DNA of 14,018 bases, from assembly GCA_029574055.1 (NCBI GenBank), contig JAKQBQ010000133.1, positions 1 to 14,018 of the forward strand, given 5' to 3'. Source of the stretch: Methanobacteriota archaeon (GTDB lineage: Archaea; Thermoplasmatota; Thermoplasmata; Methanomassiliicoccales; Methanomethylophilaceae). Under the pieces are notes generated by a model. That model did no database searches. It had not been told where the DNA came from and saw only the letters and a program-made list of their open reading frames with translations. A program made the position numbers and the translations under genes. Positions 12,657-14,018 of this stretch are shown here, piece by piece (the first letter of the stretch is position 1; every line of letters begins with the position of its first letter).

Positions 12657-12953
12657 ATGTCCATTTTTGACCGCGCTTTTGAGGAGATAGAGCTCATAGG
12701 CAGGCACATAGAGATGCTTAGGGTCACAAAGGAGATGCAGCCTATAGGGATAATCCGTTTGTCGGAGGTAATGGGCATACCAAAGCACAAGGTGAGGTAC
12801 TCCCTGAGGCTGTTGGAGAAGGAAGGCCTGATAATAGCCACCAACGACGGTGCCAGGGTCTCCGACAAGTATGATGAGTTCATCGGCAGTGCCGCAGACC
12901 GGTTGGAAGACCTGATCGAGCGCATCAACGCAATAAGACAGGCGGACCGCTGA
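12657..12953 (+). CDS. Small winged-helix transcription regulator
   Basis: From the ATG at 12657 a 98-residue protein. An N-terminal helix (FDRAFEEIELIGRHIEML) leads into a winged helix (about 27-62: PIGIIRLSEVMGIPKHKVRY then LRLLEKEGLI), then a short wing and a C-terminal helix (about 75-95) that may dimerise. This compact arrangement is common among small archaeal regulators; target and effector are unknown. Two upstream in-frame ATGs (12627, 12633) would add eight to ten residues but lie at or before the predicted transcription start and would overlap the possible operator. GCAGAG just upstream of 12657 is a weak ribosome binding site. It converges with the transporter gene, with 12 bases between stops. 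Confidence 0.8.
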   Translation: MSIFDRAFEEIELIGRHIEMLRVTKEMQPIGIIRLSEVMGIPKHKVRYSLRLLEKEGLIIATNDGARVSDKYDEFIGSAADRLEDLIERINAIRQADR

Positions 12954-12965
12954 GAGACCCAGACC

Positions 12966-13853
12966 TCAGCCTATGAGCTCCCTTCTTTCATAAACCGACG
13001 ATAAGAGGGTGGACGCTATGATAAGGGCGGCGCCTATCAGCAACGGAATGGTGATAACGTCATAACCCAGCGCCCATGAGAACACCATGGCGAACACGGA
13101 CTCGGTGCAGCACATTACTGAAATTGTAGTCGAAGGGATCTTCTTTTGCGCAGCGGTCTGCACGAAGAATCCCAGCCCTGTGACGATGATGCCCATGAAC
13201 AACAGCCCCGCCCAGGATTCGATCAGGTCCATCCCGGAGAGCAGGTCGTTCTCCAGCACCATGCTGACAGCGAACCCGATAAGGGTAGCGGTGACCATTT
13301 GGATCAGGGTGAAATTAACGGCGTTCAGGCTGGGCGAGAACTTCTCAAGCGCGACGAACTGGAATGCGAACATGACGGCGCACGCGATCGTGATGAGATC
13401 GCCGATATTCATCGCGGCGTCCCCGCCGAACACCCCGGACATTATGAAAACGCCCGCGAACCCAATTACGGCGAACAAGATCGACCGCGCTGAGACCTTC
13501 CTAAGGATGAAGGATATGATGACAGGCACGAACAACACATATAATATCGTTAAGAGACCGCTCCTCGCCGGCGTTGTATACACCAGCCCGACGGTCTGGA
13601 GGCCGAAGGCGGCGAATATCAGAACGCCCACGAATATCCCGTACACCCACTCCCCGCGGCTGATGGCCGGAGTGGACCTCACAGCGATCTTTGCGCAAAG
13701 AAGGATCAAAGCGCCTAAGCCGTATGTAACGGCGATCAGGAAGAACGGGGGTATGCCGGTGCCGAGAAGGTCGTACGCAACAACGAGGCTGAGCCCCCAG
13801 ACCATGCAGATGACCAGGAACGCTGACAAATACGGCAGTTTTTCTTTGTCCAT
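12966..13853 (-). CDS. EamA/DMT-superfamily membrane transporter
   Basis: A 295-residue integral membrane protein with ten predicted membrane helices (roughly 8-28, 35-55, 70-88, 97-117, 124-142, 150-170, 178-199, 213-233, 241-261, 266-287). They form two EamA repeats, the standard layout of the drug/metabolite transporter superfamily. Family signatures include the helix-1 MVWGLSLV stretch, the TTPARSGLL segment before helix 4, and its counterpart CCTESVFAMVFSW before helix 9. Substrate cannot be read from sequence; members export or import amino acids, nucleosides or other small metabolites. The ATG at 13853 has AGGG eight bases upstream and a TATA-like element at 13888-13898. It is transcribed alone. 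Confidence 0.92.
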   Translation of the reverse strand: MDKEKLPYLSAFLVICMVWGLSLVVAYDLLGTGIPPFFLIAVTYGLGALILLCAKIAVRSTPAISRGEWVYGIFVGVLIFAAFGLQTVGLVYTTPARSGLLTILYVLFVPVIISFILRKVSARSILFAVIGFAGVFIMSGVFGGDAAMNIGDLITIACAVMFAFQFVALEKFSPSLNAVNFTLIQMVTATLIGFAVSMVLENDLLSGMDLIESWAGLLFMGIIVTGLGFFVQTAAQKKIPSTTISVMCCTESVFAMVFSWALGYDVITIPLLIGAALIIASTLLSSVYERRELIG

Positions 13854-13887
13854 GGCCGGCCCTTCACGGAATTAGCGATAGCCGATT

Positions 13888-13898
13888 CTTTATTTTAA
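13888..13898 (-). promoter_or_regulatory. TATA box of the DMT transporter
   Basis: Minus-strand TTAAAATAAAG centred about 40 nt upstream of the ATG at 13853. It predicts transcription start near 13868 and a leader of about 15 bases that includes the AGGG ribosome binding site, unlike the leaderless genes elsewhere in this window. Confidence 0.5.
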
Positions 13899-13959
13899 CC
13901 TGCGGACAGCATCTTTTTTCATGATGCACATCGAACGAGCCGTAAACCCAACGTAATCA

Positions 13960-13967
13960 TTTAATAT
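13960..13967 (+). promoter_or_regulatory. TATA box of the tRNA gene
   Basis: TTTAATAT centred about 30 nt upstream of the first tRNA base, in the typical position for an archaeal tRNA promoter. Transcription would start around 13989, leaving a 5' leader of about five bases for RNase P. Confidence 0.55.
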
Positions 13968-13993
13968 CAGTCACACTTTTGCTTTTTCCACAA

Positions 13994-14018
13994 GCCGTTG
14001 TAGCTCAGTAGGTAGAGC
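13994..14018 (+). tRNA. tRNA gene, 5' part only (isotype not determinable)
   Basis: The last 25 bases form the start of a tRNA: a 7-base acceptor strand GCCGTTG, T8, A9, D-stem GCTC, D-loop AGTAGGTA with the conserved GG, and the returning D-stem GAGC that ends exactly at the window edge. The two D-stem halves pair perfectly. The anticodon lies beyond the window. A TATA box about 30 nt upstream supports a functional gene. Confidence 0.88.

Noticed and set aside
13087..13875. Open frame (262 codons) on the plus strand opposite the DMT transporter
   Set aside because: The opposite strand encodes ten well-formed membrane helices and EamA signatures. This frame has no family features.
1..14018. 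CRISPR array, insertion sequence, integrase or attachment site
   Set aside because: No regularly spaced repeats, transposase or integrase motifs or terminal inverted repeats were seen. A tRNA gene at the right edge could be an integration site, but its 3' half is outside the window.

Overview
The window looks like chromosomal DNA from a methanogenic euryarchaeon of the Thermoplasmatota, most likely a member of the Methanomassiliicoccales. This rests on a stand-alone HdrD-type heterodisulfide reductase subunit with no HdrE beside it, a VAT-like Cdc48 ATPase ending in a proteasome-docking tripeptide, archaeal tRNA-modification enzymes (Elp3, aTrm56), an archaeal Lhr-type helicase, many small winged-helix regulators, and AT-rich TATA elements about 25-35 nt before the first genes of transcription units. 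The assignment is inferred from gene content; no 16S rRNA or mcrA gene is present. There is no mobile element, CRISPR array or gene-free stretch over 300 bases, so this is an ordinary, densely packed core region.

Layout, left to right. 1-2115 (minus): the N-terminal 705 codons of an Lhr-type helicase running off the left edge. 2157-4031 (minus): hdrD, with both CCG domains intact plus an unusual C-terminal extension, followed by a hairpin/T-run terminator. 4184-6629 (plus): cdc48 and a tightly coupled PRC-barrel protein. 6622-8636 (minus): a winged-helix protein coupled by an ATGA overlap to elp3. 8681-10400 (minus): thioredoxin, a thioredoxin reductase-like flavoprotein and an XRE-type regulator in one operon. 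10460-10726 (plus): a second PRC-barrel protein, divergent from the thioredoxin gene. 10718-12288 (minus): a two-HTH regulator, aTrm56 and an HD-domain hydrolase in one operon. 12402-12569 (plus): a 55-residue cysteine-containing protein. 12657-12953 (plus): a small winged-helix regulator. 12966-13853 (minus): an EamA/DMT transporter. 13994-14018 (plus): the 5' end of a tRNA gene.

Themes. HdrD would reduce the CoM-S-S-CoB heterodisulfide in the final step of methanogenesis. Cdc48 would unfold proteins, probably for the 20S proteasome. The thioredoxin pair supplies thiol redox power, but its reductase lacks the usual NADPH-binding motifs, so its electron donor is open. Elp3 and aTrm56 modify tRNA.

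The most unusual item is the C-terminus of HdrD. After low-complexity linkers it carries about 96 residues resembling a Vsr/DUF559-type nuclease fold with the catalytic aspartate and central region missing. That would be an inactive nuclease-like domain reused on a core energy-metabolism enzyme. Most operon heads look leaderless or short-leadered, whereas internal genes use Shine-Dalgarno sites or stop/start overlaps.
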